Shown here piece by piece: positions 53,437 to 62,499 of a stretch of 64,000 nucleotides of DNA; positions within the stretch are counted from its first letter, which is position 1, and the number at the start of each line of letters is the position of its first letter. A program made the translations under genes and the position numbers. Below the pieces are notes generated by a model. That model ran no database searches and was not told the DNA's origin. It was given only the letters and a program-made list of their open reading frames with translations. Location: contig NZ_LN913006.1 of the NCBI RefSeq assembly GCF_001487165.1, positions 247,581-311,580 of the forward strand. Direction: 5' to 3'. The DNA comes from Blautia massiliensis (ex Durand et al. 2017) (GTDB lineage Bacteria > Bacillota > Clostridia > Lachnospirales > Lachnospiraceae).

Positions 53437-53537
53437 CCGAAAGGCAAGCAGTATTGGTGTCATGGACGCACCCTGAAAAAAGGCGGTATCCCGCCAGATT
53501 TCAGATGCTCTGGTAACTAAGTTGCCGAGTAGTTCAC
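53430..53537 (+). ncRNA. Likely TnpB-associated omega-RNA and right end
   Basis: Serial hairpins follow the tnpB stop: GCC-GAAA-GGC (about 53438-53447), GGTG/CACC with GTC/GAC, CTGAAA/TTTCAG enclosing GGCGG-TATC-CCGCC (53482-53495), and the right-end hairpin. TnpB guides are read from this region, with the guide taken from sequence just outside the right end (from about 53538). Confidence 0.6.
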
Positions 53538-53557
53538 TTTTTATGACATTATAGATT

Positions 53558-54421
53558 TCATAACCTATTTCTTATTTTTCGGTATTCTCTCGGTGAATAT
53601 CCTTTCAACTTGTGAAAAAGCCGACTGAAATAAAGCTGGTTATCATATCCGACAATCTTAGAAATCTCATGGATGGAATAAGTTGTTGTTTCAAGTAACA
53701 TCTGAGCATTGTTGATGCGGATTCCCACAATGAATTGCATTGGTGTAGAACCGGTATATTTTTTGAAATTTCGGATAAACCAGCTGACACTCATGCCTCG
53801 TGAGGCAGCATAATCATCAATATTGATATTTTGATTGTAGTTTTCACTGAAAAAGGTAACAGCATTATCCATCTCATGATCAAGGTATTCATTTTTTAAT
53901 ATGTGCTCTCTTGTCAGTTCCCGGTGGAAACTGATCAAAAGATGACGTAGCAAAAGGACAAGCATTTCCTCATAATTGTCTTGACAGCGTTGCAGCTCGA
54001 TAATGATACGTTTGAAAATTTGTTCATATTCATTAGATGTACCCACTTGAAAGACACGTTCTTTATCCGGAAACCCATATTGACGTAAGATATTTTTTAC
54101 ATTGCTTCCTGTGAAGTGAATCCAGTATACTTCTGTCTTATCTTCTCCGTAATATTCATATTTTTGGAGTTCTTTCGGTCTGTACAGTACAATGTTGCCG
54201 GCTGGAACAATCGTTTCATTATTTACATTATCAAAATGAAAATGCCCACAACCAGCAGTGATATATATAATCTGATAATCCAGACGACCCTTTGGACGGT
54301 AGGTCGGAAGTTTGGGATGTCTGGAAAGACGGTAAGTACCACAGCTACCTACAATCAGCGGACGACTTTTGTCTTTGAAATCCATATGTGAGTGGTTCAA
54401 ATAACCGGTGTTCAAATACAT
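53558..54421 (-). CDS. AraC-family regulator, likely of lacZ
   Basis: 287 residues. An N-terminal cupin-like sugar-sensing part (LDYQIIYITAGCGHFHFDN) is followed by two C-terminal helix-turn-helix motifs (INIDDYAASRGMSVSWFIRN and SIHEISKIVGYDNQLYFSRL) that end in HKLKGYSPREYRK. It is divergent from the beta-galactosidase gene, so it probably activates it in response to a galactoside. Confidence 0.92.
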   Translation of the reverse strand: MYLNTGYLNHSHMDFKDKSRPLIVGSCGTYRLSRHPKLPTYRPKGRLDYQIIYITAGCGHFHFDNVNNETIVPAGNIVLYRPKELQKYEYYGEDKTEVYWIHFTGSNVKNILRQYGFPDKERVFQVGTSNEYEQIFKRIIIELQRCQDNYEEMLVLLLRHLLISFHRELTREHILKNEYLDHEMDNAVTFFSENYNQNINIDDYAASRGMSVSWFIRNFKKYTGSTPMQFIVGIRINNAQMLLETTTYSIHEISKIVGYDNQLYFSRLFHKLKGYSPREYRKIRNRL

Positions 54422-54467
54422 AGGACAGCACCTCTTTTCGTACTTTTTATCATTGTATCATTTAGTG

Positions 54468-54528
54468 CATATTTTGTCTAATCCAATTCATAGACATATT
54501 TTGCGAATTAGGATAAGCTATATATAAC
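54468..54528 (+). promoter_or_regulatory. lacZ promoter with direct repeats
   Basis: CATATTTTG occurs at 54468-54476 and 54495-54503, 27 bases apart. The second copy overlaps TTGCGA (54501-54506), which stands 16 bases from TATAAC (54523-54528). Direct repeats abutting the -35 are typical of AraC activator sites. Confidence 0.5.
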
Positions 54529-54620
54529 ATAACTAAGGAACGTAAGCAAAAAGTAAAGTATAAGGTTTTCTTTAGGAAAACAAAGAACAAAAAAGTATAT
54601 GTATTGGAGGAGAGCTATTT

Positions 54621-57600
54621 ATGATCGTACCACGTTATTATGAAAATCTAAGCGTACTGCACGAAAACACAATGCCAGCCAGAGCCTATTATATTCCGGC
54701 ATCCAGAAGAATGGATAACTTGGCGGAACACAGAGAAGAGTCAGATCGTATGCAGTTATTGAATGGAACTTGGAAATTCCAGTATTTTAACAGCATCTAT
54801 GACATTCAGGATTCTTTCTTTGAGAAGAATTATGATACAGAAAATTTTGATGAGATTCAGGTTCCAAGTGTATGGCAGATGGCTGGATATGATACACACC
54901 AGTATACAAACATCCGGTATCCATTTCCGTTTGATCCACCATATGTGCCACAGGACATTCCGTGTGGAGCCTATGTACATACTTTTGAGTACAGTAGAGA
55001 TGAGAAAGCGCCAAAATCTTTTTTGAACTTTGAAGGAGTAGACAGTTGCTTTTACGTATGGATCAATGGCTCTTACATAGGATACAGCCAGGTTTCGCAT
55101 ATGACCAGTGAGTTTGATGTTACCGATGTACTTCAGGATGGAACGAATACGGTGGCAGTGTTGGTAATGAAGTGGTGTGATGGTTCCTATTTGGAAGATC
55201 AGGACAAATTCCGTATGAGTGGTATTTTCCGGGATGTGTACATTTTGAAACGCCCAAAACAGGCAATCAGTGATTATCATATTAAAACAAGAATTGAGGA
55301 TATGCTTGCGAAAGTAGAAATTGAAATGAAATTCTACTCTCCGTTAAATGTAAAAATTTCGATTGAAGATAGAAACGGAGCAGTTGTAGCACTAGGAAGT
55401 ATTGCTGAAGAAGGAACAGCTGTATTAGAAATCGCAAGTCCGGAACTTTGGAATACAGAAAATCCATATCTATATAAACTGATTCTTGAAACAGAGAATG
55501 AAGTAATTGTAGATCACATTGCATTAAGAAAGATAGAGATTAAAGATCAGGTTATTTATTTAAATGGACAGAAGATTAAATTCCGTGGTGTCAATCGACA
55601 TGATTCTGATCCGGTTACTGGATTTACAATCAATCCGGAACAGATTACAACCGATCTTACGTTAATGAAGCAGCATAATTTTAATGCGATCCGTTCCAGC
55701 CACTATCCGAACGCACCATTTTTCTATGAAATGTGTGACAAGTATGGATTCATGGTAATAGATGAAGCAGATATTGAAGCTCATGGTCCATTTATGATCT
55801 ACAGAAAAGAAGACACTGATTACAATCGGTTCAAACGATGGAATGAGAAGATTGCAGATGATCCGGTATGGGAAGAGGCAATCGTTGATCGCGTAAAACT
55901 CATGGTGGAACGTGACAAAAACCGTTTCTGTATTGTTATGTGGTCAATGGGAAATGAGAGTGCTTATGGCTGCAACTTTGAAAAAGCACTGGAATGGACA
56001 AAGAATTTTGATCCAGACCGTATCACACAATATGAGAGTGCAAGATACCGTAATTATGATGAAACATATGATTACAGCAATCTGGATGTGTACAGCCGGA
56101 TGTACCCAGCGCTTTCCGAAATTCAGGAATATCTGGATAAAGATGGAAGCAAACCCTTCCTTTTGGTAGAGTACTGTCACAGCATGGGAAACGGACCTGG
56201 AGATTTTGAAGATTACTTCCGGATGATTCAGGATAATGATAAAATGTGCGGCGGCTTTGTCTGGGAATGGTGTGACCATGCGATTGCTCATGGAACTGCT
56301 GAGAATGGAAAGACTATATATGCTTATGGGGGCGACCATGGCGAAGAAATTCATGATGGCAACTTCTGTATGGATGGATTAGTATATCCGGACAGAACGG
56401 TACATACAGGACTTTTGGAATACAAGAATGTTTATCGCCCGGCAAGAGTTATTTCCTATAACAAAGAAATCGGAGAACTGGTGCTTCATAACTACATGGA
56501 TTTTGATGACTTGAAAGATTATGTGAAGATTAGTTATGAGCTGACACAGGATGGTCTTGTGATCAGCAAAGGCATACTTCCGGAGTTTTCTGTGGCACCA
56601 CATGGGGAAGGAAAAACAAACCTGAAGATCAATGTTCCAGAGAATGGGAAATGTTATTTAAAACTTATTTACCATCTGAAAAAAGAATTGCCACTGTTGG
56701 ATGAAGACCATATTCTTGGATTTGATGAAATTGAGGTAAGTAAAGAGGATACAAAATGTAAACTTGCAGAGAAATGGATACCAAAAACAGTAGTGGACTC
56801 TGAATTACAGGTAAATGAAAATGATACACAGATTCGTATCAAGGGGCGTGAATTTGCTTATACCATAGACAAACGTACTGCACTCTTTACAGAGATGAAA
56901 TTCGCAGGGCGGGAATATCTGAACCACCCGATGGAATTAAATATCTGGAGGGCACCAACAGATAATGATATGTACATCAAGTCTGAATGGAAGAAAGCCC
57001 ATTATGATAAAGCTTATACAAGAGCTTACACGACAGAGGTCGTGCAGGGAAAGCATGGTGTGAAGATTACAAGCCATGCTTCCGTTGTGGCAGAGACAGT
57101 ACAGAAGATTCTTGATGTGACGATTACATGGAAAATAGAAGCTGCTGGAAAGATTGATGCAGATATTGCAGTAACAAAAGATGATGAATTTCCGGACCTG
57201 CCAAGATTTGGTGTGAGGATGTTCCTGGATAAAAAACTTTCAGCTGCACGATACTTTGGAATGGGACCACAGGAAAGCTATTGTGACAAACATCAGGCTG
57301 CGAGCCACGGTTTGTATCAGGCAAATGTAGATGATTTGCATGAGGATTATATTCGCCCACAGGAAAATGGAAGCCATTATGATTGTGAATATGTAGAGCT
57401 TAACAACAGCCGATATGGAATTGTGGCATCCGCAGAAAAGGCATTTTCATTCAATGCTTCTTATTATACGCAGGAAGAACTTGAGAAGAAAACGCATAAT
57501 TATGAACTGACAGAATCAGATAGTGTAGTATTTTGCGTTGACTACGCATTAAATGGCATTGGTTCTAACAGTTGTGGTCCAGTTGTATTGGATCAGTACC

Positions 57601-57659
57601 GATTTGATGATGTATTATTCCGGTTCCAGTTTACACTGATACCGTATATAAAGGGATAA
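54621..57659 (+). CDS. lacZ: Beta-galactosidase, GH2
   Basis: 1012 residues, LacZ-type. The N-terminal sugar-binding domain (NGTWKFQYFNS) is followed by an Ig-like domain, the barrel with the acid/base Glu in WSMGNESAYG and the nucleophile Glu in LLVEYCHSMGN, and the C-terminal small-chain domain (RYFGMGPQESYCDKH). No signal peptide, so it acts in the cytoplasm on imported lactose or related galactosides. GGAGGAG precedes the ATG. The symporter follows 169 bases later. Confidence 0.96.
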   Translation: MIVPRYYENLSVLHENTMPARAYYIPASRRMDNLAEHREESDRMQLLNGTWKFQYFNSIYDIQDSFFEKNYDTENFDEIQVPSVWQMAGYDTHQYTNIRYPFPFDPPYVPQDIPCGAYVHTFEYSRDEKAPKSFLNFEGVDSCFYVWINGSYIGYSQVSHMTSEFDVTDVLQDGTNTVAVLVMKWCDGSYLEDQDKFRMSGIFRDVYILKRPKQAISDYHIKTRIEDMLAKVEIEMKFYSPLNVKISIEDRNGAVVALGSIAEEGTAVLEIASPELWNTENPYLYKLILETENEVIVDHIALRKIEIKDQVIYLNGQKIKFRGVNRHDSDPVTGFTINPEQITTDLTLMKQHNFNAIRSSHYPNAPFFYEMCDKYGFMVIDEADIEAHGPFMIYRKEDTDYNRFKRWNEKIADDPVWEEAIVDRVKLMVERDKNRFCIVMWSMGNESAYGCNFEKALEWTKNFDPDRITQYESARYRNYDETYDYSNLDVYSRMYPALSEIQEYLDKDGSKPFLLVEYCHSMGNGPGDFEDYFRMIQDNDKMCGGFVWEWCDHAIAHGTAENGKTIYAYGGDHGEEIHDGNFCMDGLVYPDRTVHTGLLEYKNVYRPARVISYNKEIGELVLHNYMDFDDLKDYVKISYELTQDGLVISKGILPEFSVAPHGEGKTNLKINVPENGKCYLKLIYHLKKELPLLDEDHILGFDEIEVSKEDTKCKLAEKWIPKTVVDSELQVNENDTQIRIKGREFAYTIDKRTALFTEMKFAGREYLNHPMELNIWRAPTDNDMYIKSEWKKAHYDKAYTRAYTTEVVQGKHGVKITSHASVVAETVQKILDVTITWKIEAAGKIDADIAVTKDDEFPDLPRFGVRMFLDKKLSAARYFGMGPQESYCDKHQAASHGLYQANVDDLHEDYIRPQENGSHYDCEYVELNNSRYGIVASAEKAFSFNASYYTQEELEKKTHNYELTESDSVVFCVDYALNGIGSNSCGPVVLDQYRFDDVLFRFQFTLIPYIKG

Positions 57660-57694
57660 TAAAGTTTCATGTAACCCGTAAACAAGGAAAGAGA

Positions 57695-57737
57695 GTCTGA
57701 TTGTTATGTAAAGTCCGGATATACAGAGCAATCAGAC
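57695..57737 (+). other. Hairpin between lacZ and the symporter gene
   Basis: GTCTGATTG (57695-57703) and CAATCAGAC (57729-57737) are exact complements. There is no T-run. It may protect the lacZ mRNA 3' end or lower downstream expression. Confidence 0.5.
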
Positions 57738-57828
57738 AAAAACAGAGAAAAAACTAGAATTAGACATCATACTCTGTTAGACATCTTGAAATTCTAAGTG
57801 CGATGAAGATGAGGAGCAAAGAAATTCG

Positions 57829-59226
57829 ATGGAAGAAAAAAAGTATTTGAAATGGTATAACAAAATTGGATACGGATCAGGCGATATTGCAGGTAATGTA
57901 GTCTATGCGTTCCTGACATCTTTTATGATGGTCTATCTGACGGACTCAGTAGGACTTGCTGCAGGTGTCGTAGGTACCCTGATTGCCGTATCAAAACTAT
58001 TTGATGGTTTTACGGATATATTTTTTGGATCAATGATTGACAAAACACACAGTAAAATGGGAAAAGCGAAGCCATGGATGCTATACGGATACATTGGTTG
58101 TGCCATTACGCTGGTCTGCTGCTTTGCAGTACCAGTCAGCTTTGGAACAACGGCTAAATACGCATGGTTCTTTATCTCTTATACACTGTTAAATGGTGTG
58201 TTTTATACAGCAAACAATATTGCTTACTCAGCACTTACGTCACTGATTACAAAGAACAGCAAAGAGCGTGTGCAGATGGGATCTTACCGTTTTATTTTTG
58301 CGTTTTCAACAAGTCTTCTGATTCAGGCGATTACAGTTGGATTTGTAGATAAATGTGGTGGAGATGCTGCGGCATGGAGAACGGTTGCTATTATCTATGC
58401 AATCATTGGTCTTGTCATAAATACGATTTCAGCACTTTCTGTTAAGGAACTTCCGGAGGAAGAACTTAACGAAGGAGAAGTAAAGAATGATAATGAAAAG
58501 TACGGAATGGTACAGGCATTCAAGCTTCTTGTTAAAAACAAATATTACATGATGATTTGTGGAACATATATTTTACAGCAGTTATATAGTGCCATGATTG
58601 GAGCTGGCATTTATTACATGACATGGGTACTGAAAAATAAGAATTTGTTTGGACAATTTGCATGGGCAGTAAATATTCCACTGATCATTGCCCTGATTTT
58701 CACACCGACATTAGTTGGTAAGTGGAAAGGTATGTATAAACTGAACTTAAGAGGTTATGTCTTAGCAGTCATCGGTAGAGCACTTGTTGTTGTTGCAGGA
58801 TATATGGGCAGTGTTCCGCTGATGATGGCATTTACAGCTCTTGCAGCCTTAGGTCAGGGACCATGGCAGGGAGATATGAATGCAGTTATCGCATCCTGCT
58901 CTGAGTACACTTATCTTACACAGGGAAAGAGAATTGACGGAACGATGTACTCTTGTACTTCTCTTGGCGTAAAAATCGGTGGAGGTATTGGAACCGCTGT
59001 TGTTGGATGGCTGCTTGAGTTCAGTGGATATATCGGAACAAATGCAACTCAGCCGCAGTCTGCACTTGATATGATGCAGTTTATGTATCTTTGGCTTCCG
59101 TTAATCTTTGATGTATTGATTATGTTTGTACTTTCAAGAATGAATGTAGAAGATGCAAATAAAAAACTGAAAGCAGAAAAAGAAATTGCTGCAGATGAAG
59201 TAACAGATGCATCAGACATAAATTAG
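57829..59226 (+). CDS. GPH-family glycoside:cation symporter
   Basis: 465 residues with twelve hydrophobic helices, MelB/LacS type. Features are KIGYGSGDIAGNVVYAFLTS at the N-terminus, DGFTDIFFGSMIDKTHSKMG with the cation-site acids, and KPWMLYGYIG. It has no C-terminal EIIA domain. It most likely imports lactose or another galactoside with Na+ or H+ for the adjacent beta-galactosidase. GAGGAG precedes the start. Confidence 0.94.
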   Translation: MEEKKYLKWYNKIGYGSGDIAGNVVYAFLTSFMMVYLTDSVGLAAGVVGTLIAVSKLFDGFTDIFFGSMIDKTHSKMGKAKPWMLYGYIGCAITLVCCFAVPVSFGTTAKYAWFFISYTLLNGVFYTANNIAYSALTSLITKNSKERVQMGSYRFIFAFSTSLLIQAITVGFVDKCGGDAAAWRTVAIIYAIIGLVINTISALSVKELPEEELNEGEVKNDNEKYGMVQAFKLLVKNKYYMMICGTYILQQLYSAMIGAGIYYMTWVLKNKNLFGQFAWAVNIPLIIALIFTPTLVGKWKGMYKLNLRGYVLAVIGRALVVVAGYMGSVPLMMAFTALAALGQGPWQGDMNAVIASCSEYTYLTQGKRIDGTMYSCTSLGVKIGGGIGTAVVGWLLEFSGYIGTNATQPQSALDMMQFMYLWLPLIFDVLIMFVLSRMNVEDANKKLKAEKEIAADEVTDASDIN

Positions 59227-59240
59227 AATTGACAGGAGAA

Positions 59241-59281
59241 AGCGTTGTCTGGTCGTTGCTCGATGAGACAGTGCTTTTTTC
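59241..59281 (+). terminator. Terminator of the lactose operon
   Basis: AGCGTTGTCT (59241-59250) pairs with AGACAGTGCT (59266-59275), with two G-U pairs, followed by a T-run. Confidence 0.8.
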
Positions 59282-59316
59282 TATATATAAAGTGATTGAA
59301 CTGTATTTTGAAAATA

Positions 59317-59439
59317 AAAAAGGACCACTTCATTTTTGTGAAATGGCCTTAAGAAAATATTCAGTTTTCACAAAATAGTCCTTTTAGTATTTATACATGG
59401 TAAGGATGCTCAAAATATTCAGTGTAGAATACTAAAAGG
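59317..59439. repeat. Nested inverted repeats in a non-coding gap
   Basis: AAAAGGAC (59318-59325) with GTCCTTTT (59378-59385) encloses TTTTGTGAAA (59334-59343) with TTTCACAAAA (59366-59375). CCTTTTAGTAT (59380-59390) is also complementary to ATACTAAAAGG (59429-59439). AAAATATTCAGT occurs twice. A T-run follows at 59450. No gene is seen in this 351-base gap. It could be a decayed miniature element or a second terminator. Confidence 0.6.
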
Positions 59440-59577
59440 TCATTCAGATATTTTTTTAGGTTGCTCATTTGCAATTCCTCCTTTCCTTATTTACAAGTTG
59501 ATTATAAGATAGGTGTAAAAGGATTGCTTGCCAAATCGAAAGAAGATATAGACAAATGTTGCAAAGGGGAGTATTTC

Positions 59578-60378
59578 ATGCAGTTAAAATATGTTGACAC
59601 AAAAGAGGAGATCATAGCAATAAATAGGAAGTCAAAACATATTGAACCACATCTTCATAATGCACTGGAGATCGTTTGTGTAACAAGTGGAGCATTAGAA
59701 CTTGGTGTCGGACAGGAACTATACCATATGGAAAAAGGAGATATAGGCTTTGTATTTCCAGATGTTATTCATCACTATCAGGTACTGACACCCGGTGTAA
59801 ATAAAGCGACTTATTTGATTGCATCGCCATTTACGATAGTCAAATTTGCAGATATCATGCAATCCATGGCTCCTGAATACCCAATCATCAAAGCGGAAAA
59901 GATTGAACCGGAGGTATATAGGGTTATAAATGCAATTTTAGAGACAGAACAGTCGGATATTACTGTTGCACAGGCATATCTTCAAATTGTGTTGGCACGC
60001 TGCATAGGAAAATTAAATTTGGTAGAAAAGAGCAGTGTGGGGAGCAACGATCTTATTTACCAGACAGTTTCCTATATATCAGCAAATTTCAAGAAGAAGT
60101 TTTCGTTGGAAGAGATGGCAAAAGACCTGGGCGTGAGCAAATATGTTTTATCCAGACTCTTTTCCAAGACATTCCATAGAAACTTTAATCAATATCTTAA
60201 CGATGCAAGGCTGAACTATGCATGCCATCGTTTGGAAAATACGAGTGATTCTATTACAAATATTTGTCTGGATAGTGGATTTGAAAGTCAGAGAACGTTT
60301 AACCGAGTATTTAAAGAAAGATATAAAATATCACCAAGTGATTATCGAAGTACTTGTGTGAAAGAGATGTTGTCATAA
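59578..60378 (+). CDS. AraC-family regulator 2
   Basis: 266 residues. The N-terminal cupin (HIEPHLHNALEIVCVTSGAL, then DVIHHYQVL) is followed by a C-terminal helix-turn-helix pair (SLEEMAKDLGVSKYVLSRLF, ITNICLDSGFESQRTFNRVF). Start chosen at 59578, seven bases after AAAGGGGAG; longer frames run into the AT-rich repeat. Related only distantly to the AraC protein at 53558. It may control the lactose module or the HAD gene after it. Confidence 0.9.
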   Translation: MQLKYVDTKEEIIAINRKSKHIEPHLHNALEIVCVTSGALELGVGQELYHMEKGDIGFVFPDVIHHYQVLTPGVNKATYLIASPFTIVKFADIMQSMAPEYPIIKAEKIEPEVYRVINAILETEQSDITVAQAYLQIVLARCIGKLNLVEKSSVGSNDLIYQTVSYISANFKKKFSLEEMAKDLGVSKYVLSRLFSKTFHRNFNQYLNDARLNYACHRLENTSDSITNICLDSGFESQRTFNRVFKERYKISPSDYRSTCVKEMLS

Positions 60379-60444
60379 AAGGTTCTGTTGATCGAAATAT
60401 TTACTTTGATTTTACAGTGCTATGTATTTGATTTCATGTGTGGA

Positions 60445-60453
60445 TGATATAAT
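60445..60453 (+). promoter_or_regulatory. Extended -10 promoter of the NagD-like gene
   Basis: TGATATAAT at 60445-60453, with TTGATT 14 bases upstream, which is too close to serve as a normal -35. Confidence 0.5.
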
Positions 60454-60539
60454 ATAAAAGTATTTGTAGAAAAAAGAGTTTTATTCTATTATGAAAAGAG
60501 TAAGGTGTATTCTAAAGAAACAAGAAAGGCAGGGCGCAC

Positions 60540-61352
60540 ATGAACATGATAAAATCCATAATCGATTTTAATGAAAAAAAAGGATTCATCTGTGATATGG
60601 ATGGTGTGATCTATCATGGCAATCAGATATTGCCAGGTGTTCCAGAATTCATCCAGTGGTTGCATGATGAAAAGAAAGAATATTTATTTTTGACAAATAA
60701 TAGTGGATATACACCACGGGAATTAAATCAGAAACTGGCAAGGATGGGACTTGATGTGCCAGAAGAACATTTTTACACCAGCGCATTGGCAACAGCCGCT
60801 TTTTTAAAGGAACAGGCGGCAGGCTGTTCAGCATTTGTGATAGGAGAAGCAGGTCTCTTAAATGCACTTTATGATGTAGGTATCACAATGAATGATGTAA
60901 ATCCGGATTATGTTGTTGTGGGAGAGGGACGCTCCTATTCATTGGATACATTAACAAAAGCAACGAATTTAGTTCTGAAAGGTGCAAAGCTGATCGGAGC
61001 AAACTCAGATGTTTCCGGACCGATTGAGAACGGCATTGCTCCTGCTTGTCGTGCATTGATCGCACCTATAGAAATGGCAACAGGTACACAGGCATATTTC
61101 TGTGGGAAACCGAATCCACTGATGATGAGAACAGGATTGAATATGCTTGGATGTCATTCAGCAGAAGCTGTAATGGTTGGGGATCGTATGGATACAGATG
61201 TGATTTCAGGTATGGAAAGTGGTATGTCTACTGTATTGGTTCTCTCTGGATGTTCAACGAAGGATACACTCAAAACTTATGCTTATCTTCCGACAATGGT
61301 ATTGAATGGAGTGGGAGATATCGCCAGTATGGCAAAAGCAAAAGAGGAATAG
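60540..61352 (+). CDS. HAD-IIA phosphatase, NagD-like
   Basis: 270 residues. Motif I is FICDMDGVIYHG, motif II FLTNNSGYTPRE, Lys and C2 cap residues follow (FCGKPNPLMM), and motif IV is MVGDRMDTDVISGMESG. This is the NagD/AraL subfamily acting on nucleotide or sugar phosphates. Placement next to the lactose genes suggests a sugar-phosphate role, which is not shown by the sequence. Confidence 0.93.
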   Translation: MNMIKSIIDFNEKKGFICDMDGVIYHGNQILPGVPEFIQWLHDEKKEYLFLTNNSGYTPRELNQKLARMGLDVPEEHFYTSALATAAFLKEQAAGCSAFVIGEAGLLNALYDVGITMNDVNPDYVVVGEGRSYSLDTLTKATNLVLKGAKLIGANSDVSGPIENGIAPACRALIAPIEMATGTQAYFCGKPNPLMMRTGLNMLGCHSAEAVMVGDRMDTDVISGMESGMSTVLVLSGCSTKDTLKTYAYLPTMVLNGVGDIASMAKAKEE

Positions 61353-61384
61353 TGTGATTAGGCAAATACCAGGAGGTAAAGTAT

Positions 61385-61933
61385 ATGATGAAACTTGATA
61401 ATTTTGTAGGAATGATGACAGGACATTTTGATAATAAGGATCAATTTAATAAGATGCAGGCAGAAGGGAAAACATATCCATATGCGGAACATGTAAATAC
61501 AATCTGTAATGATAAAATAAATAACCTTCCTGAAGATTTCAAAGGAAAATTTGTTGTTGAAGAGAGTTATTATGAAATTAATGGAAAACGTCATGCATCT
61601 CCACATCTTTTCCTTATCACGGAAATAGAACAGGGAATTTTACTTTCTTCTTATAAAATTCCAAAAGGAGAAGATAAAAATACATTTTCATATGATTCTA
61701 TGAAGAATGTTGATTACTCTAAACTAGAAAAATCTGAAAAATTTAATCCGGCACTTTATCATGAAAAGGACGGAATCTGGGAGGGAGGCAGCACAAGCCA
61801 GTTCTCTCCGGTAATGACATTCAAACTTTGGGAAAAGTTTTCCAACAATTTTCTGGAAGTATCGGAAAGCATGGAAGTTAATGGAAAGAGAACTTTTGGA
61901 TATGATGAACCAATAATTTATAAGCGTGTATAA
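61385..61933 (+). CDS. Small soluble protein, CpeT/CpcT-like by pattern
   Basis: 182 residues, no signal peptide or membrane segment. The opening (FVGMMTGHFDNKDQF) and the central SPHLFLITEIE with later beta-rich parts recall the CpcT/CpeT lipocalin-like fold, but I cannot confirm it. AGGAGG lies eight bases upstream of the ATG. It sits 32 bases after the NagD-like gene, likely in the same transcript. Function unknown. Confidence 0.7.
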   Translation: MMKLDNFVGMMTGHFDNKDQFNKMQAEGKTYPYAEHVNTICNDKINNLPEDFKGKFVVEESYYEINGKRHASPHLFLITEIEQGILLSSYKIPKGEDKNTFSYDSMKNVDYSKLEKSEKFNPALYHEKDGIWEGGSTSQFSPVMTFKLWEKFSNNFLEVSESMEVNGKRTFGYDEPIIYKRV

Positions 61934-62188
61934 TCAAAGGTCTGCATATTGGGATGAACTTCAGTTTGTAGAGGACTCGATGAATTTGCGTAATATTGGG
62001 CGTTACATGAATGTTAATTTAAGGAAATAATATGGTAAGCAAAAGCGGGATAACTTTTCAAAGTCGCTGTTTCTTTGCGTTTACACAAACTTATCATATT
62101 GAGTGAAGTATCGAAAGTGATTGAAATAGACTTAATCCTGGAGGAATATTTCAACGCAGCATGATAAAAAATAGAATAGTAGTGATAG

Positions 62189-62227
62189 AAAAAAGTACAA
62201 ATAAGAATCGAACATTTGTACTTTTTT
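62189..62227 (+). terminator. Perfect terminator hairpin
   Basis: AAAAAAGTACAAAT (62189-62202) and ATTTGTACTTTTTT (62214-62227) are exact complements, with the T-run in the 3' arm. It stands in the 566-base gap between the CpeT-like gene and uvrB; the first part of that gap (61934-62160) shows no gene. Confidence 0.9.
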
Positions 62228-62261
62228 CTTGCGTTAATCTATATACTTTCAAAAATTTATT

Positions 62262-62270
62262 TGATATAAT
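62262..62270 (+). promoter_or_regulatory. Extended -10 promoter of uvrB
   Basis: TGATATAAT at 62262-62270 follows the terminator and would give a leader of about 220 bases before uvrB. Confidence 0.55.
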
Positions 62271-62366
62271 AGGGACTGTTACAAGAACAAACAGTAAAAA
62301 TATGACAGGACCGGAGGTTAGTATTTTCAGGTATTTCCGAGTGCTGTTTTATCCGCAAATATTAGT

Positions 62367-62485
62367 TTTGTGACTTTTATTCGTAACGAGGTGAGAAACA
62401 CATCTATTCACTATAAAAATGAGCTTTTCGTTACGAATCTGGGTACGAATTTTTAGCTGATAATGATCATAGTAAAAGTCACAAA
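62367..62485 (+). repeat. Large nested inverted repeat in the uvrB leader
   Basis: TTTGTGACTTTTA (62367-62379) and TAAAAGTCACAAA (62473-62485) are exact complements, 119 bases end to end. Inside, ATTCGTAACGA (62379-62389) and TCGTTACGAAT (62428-62438) also match exactly. The right arm ends two bases before the GGAGGG ribosome site of uvrB. It is either a miniature element or a folded regulatory leader. Confidence 0.75.
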
Positions 62486-62499
62486 TGGAGGGATTTACC

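Larger units (their letters stand above)
51526..53537 (+). mobile_element. IS200/IS605-family element with tnpA and tnpB
   Basis: A complete-looking element of about 2 kb. The left end has subterminal hairpins CTCGG/CCGAG (51544-51564) and TGTGCA-TATC-TGCACA (51580-51595). The right end has a matching hairpin at 53508-53529 (GGTAAC-TAA-GTTGCC inside CTC/GAG). There are no long terminal inverted repeats and no target duplication, as expected for peel-and-paste single-strand transposition. Exact ends could not be fixed. Confidence 0.85.

Noticed and set aside
62161-62373. 70-codon plus-strand frame upstream of uvrB
   Set aside because: It spans a perfect intrinsic terminator and a promoter and has no ribosome site.
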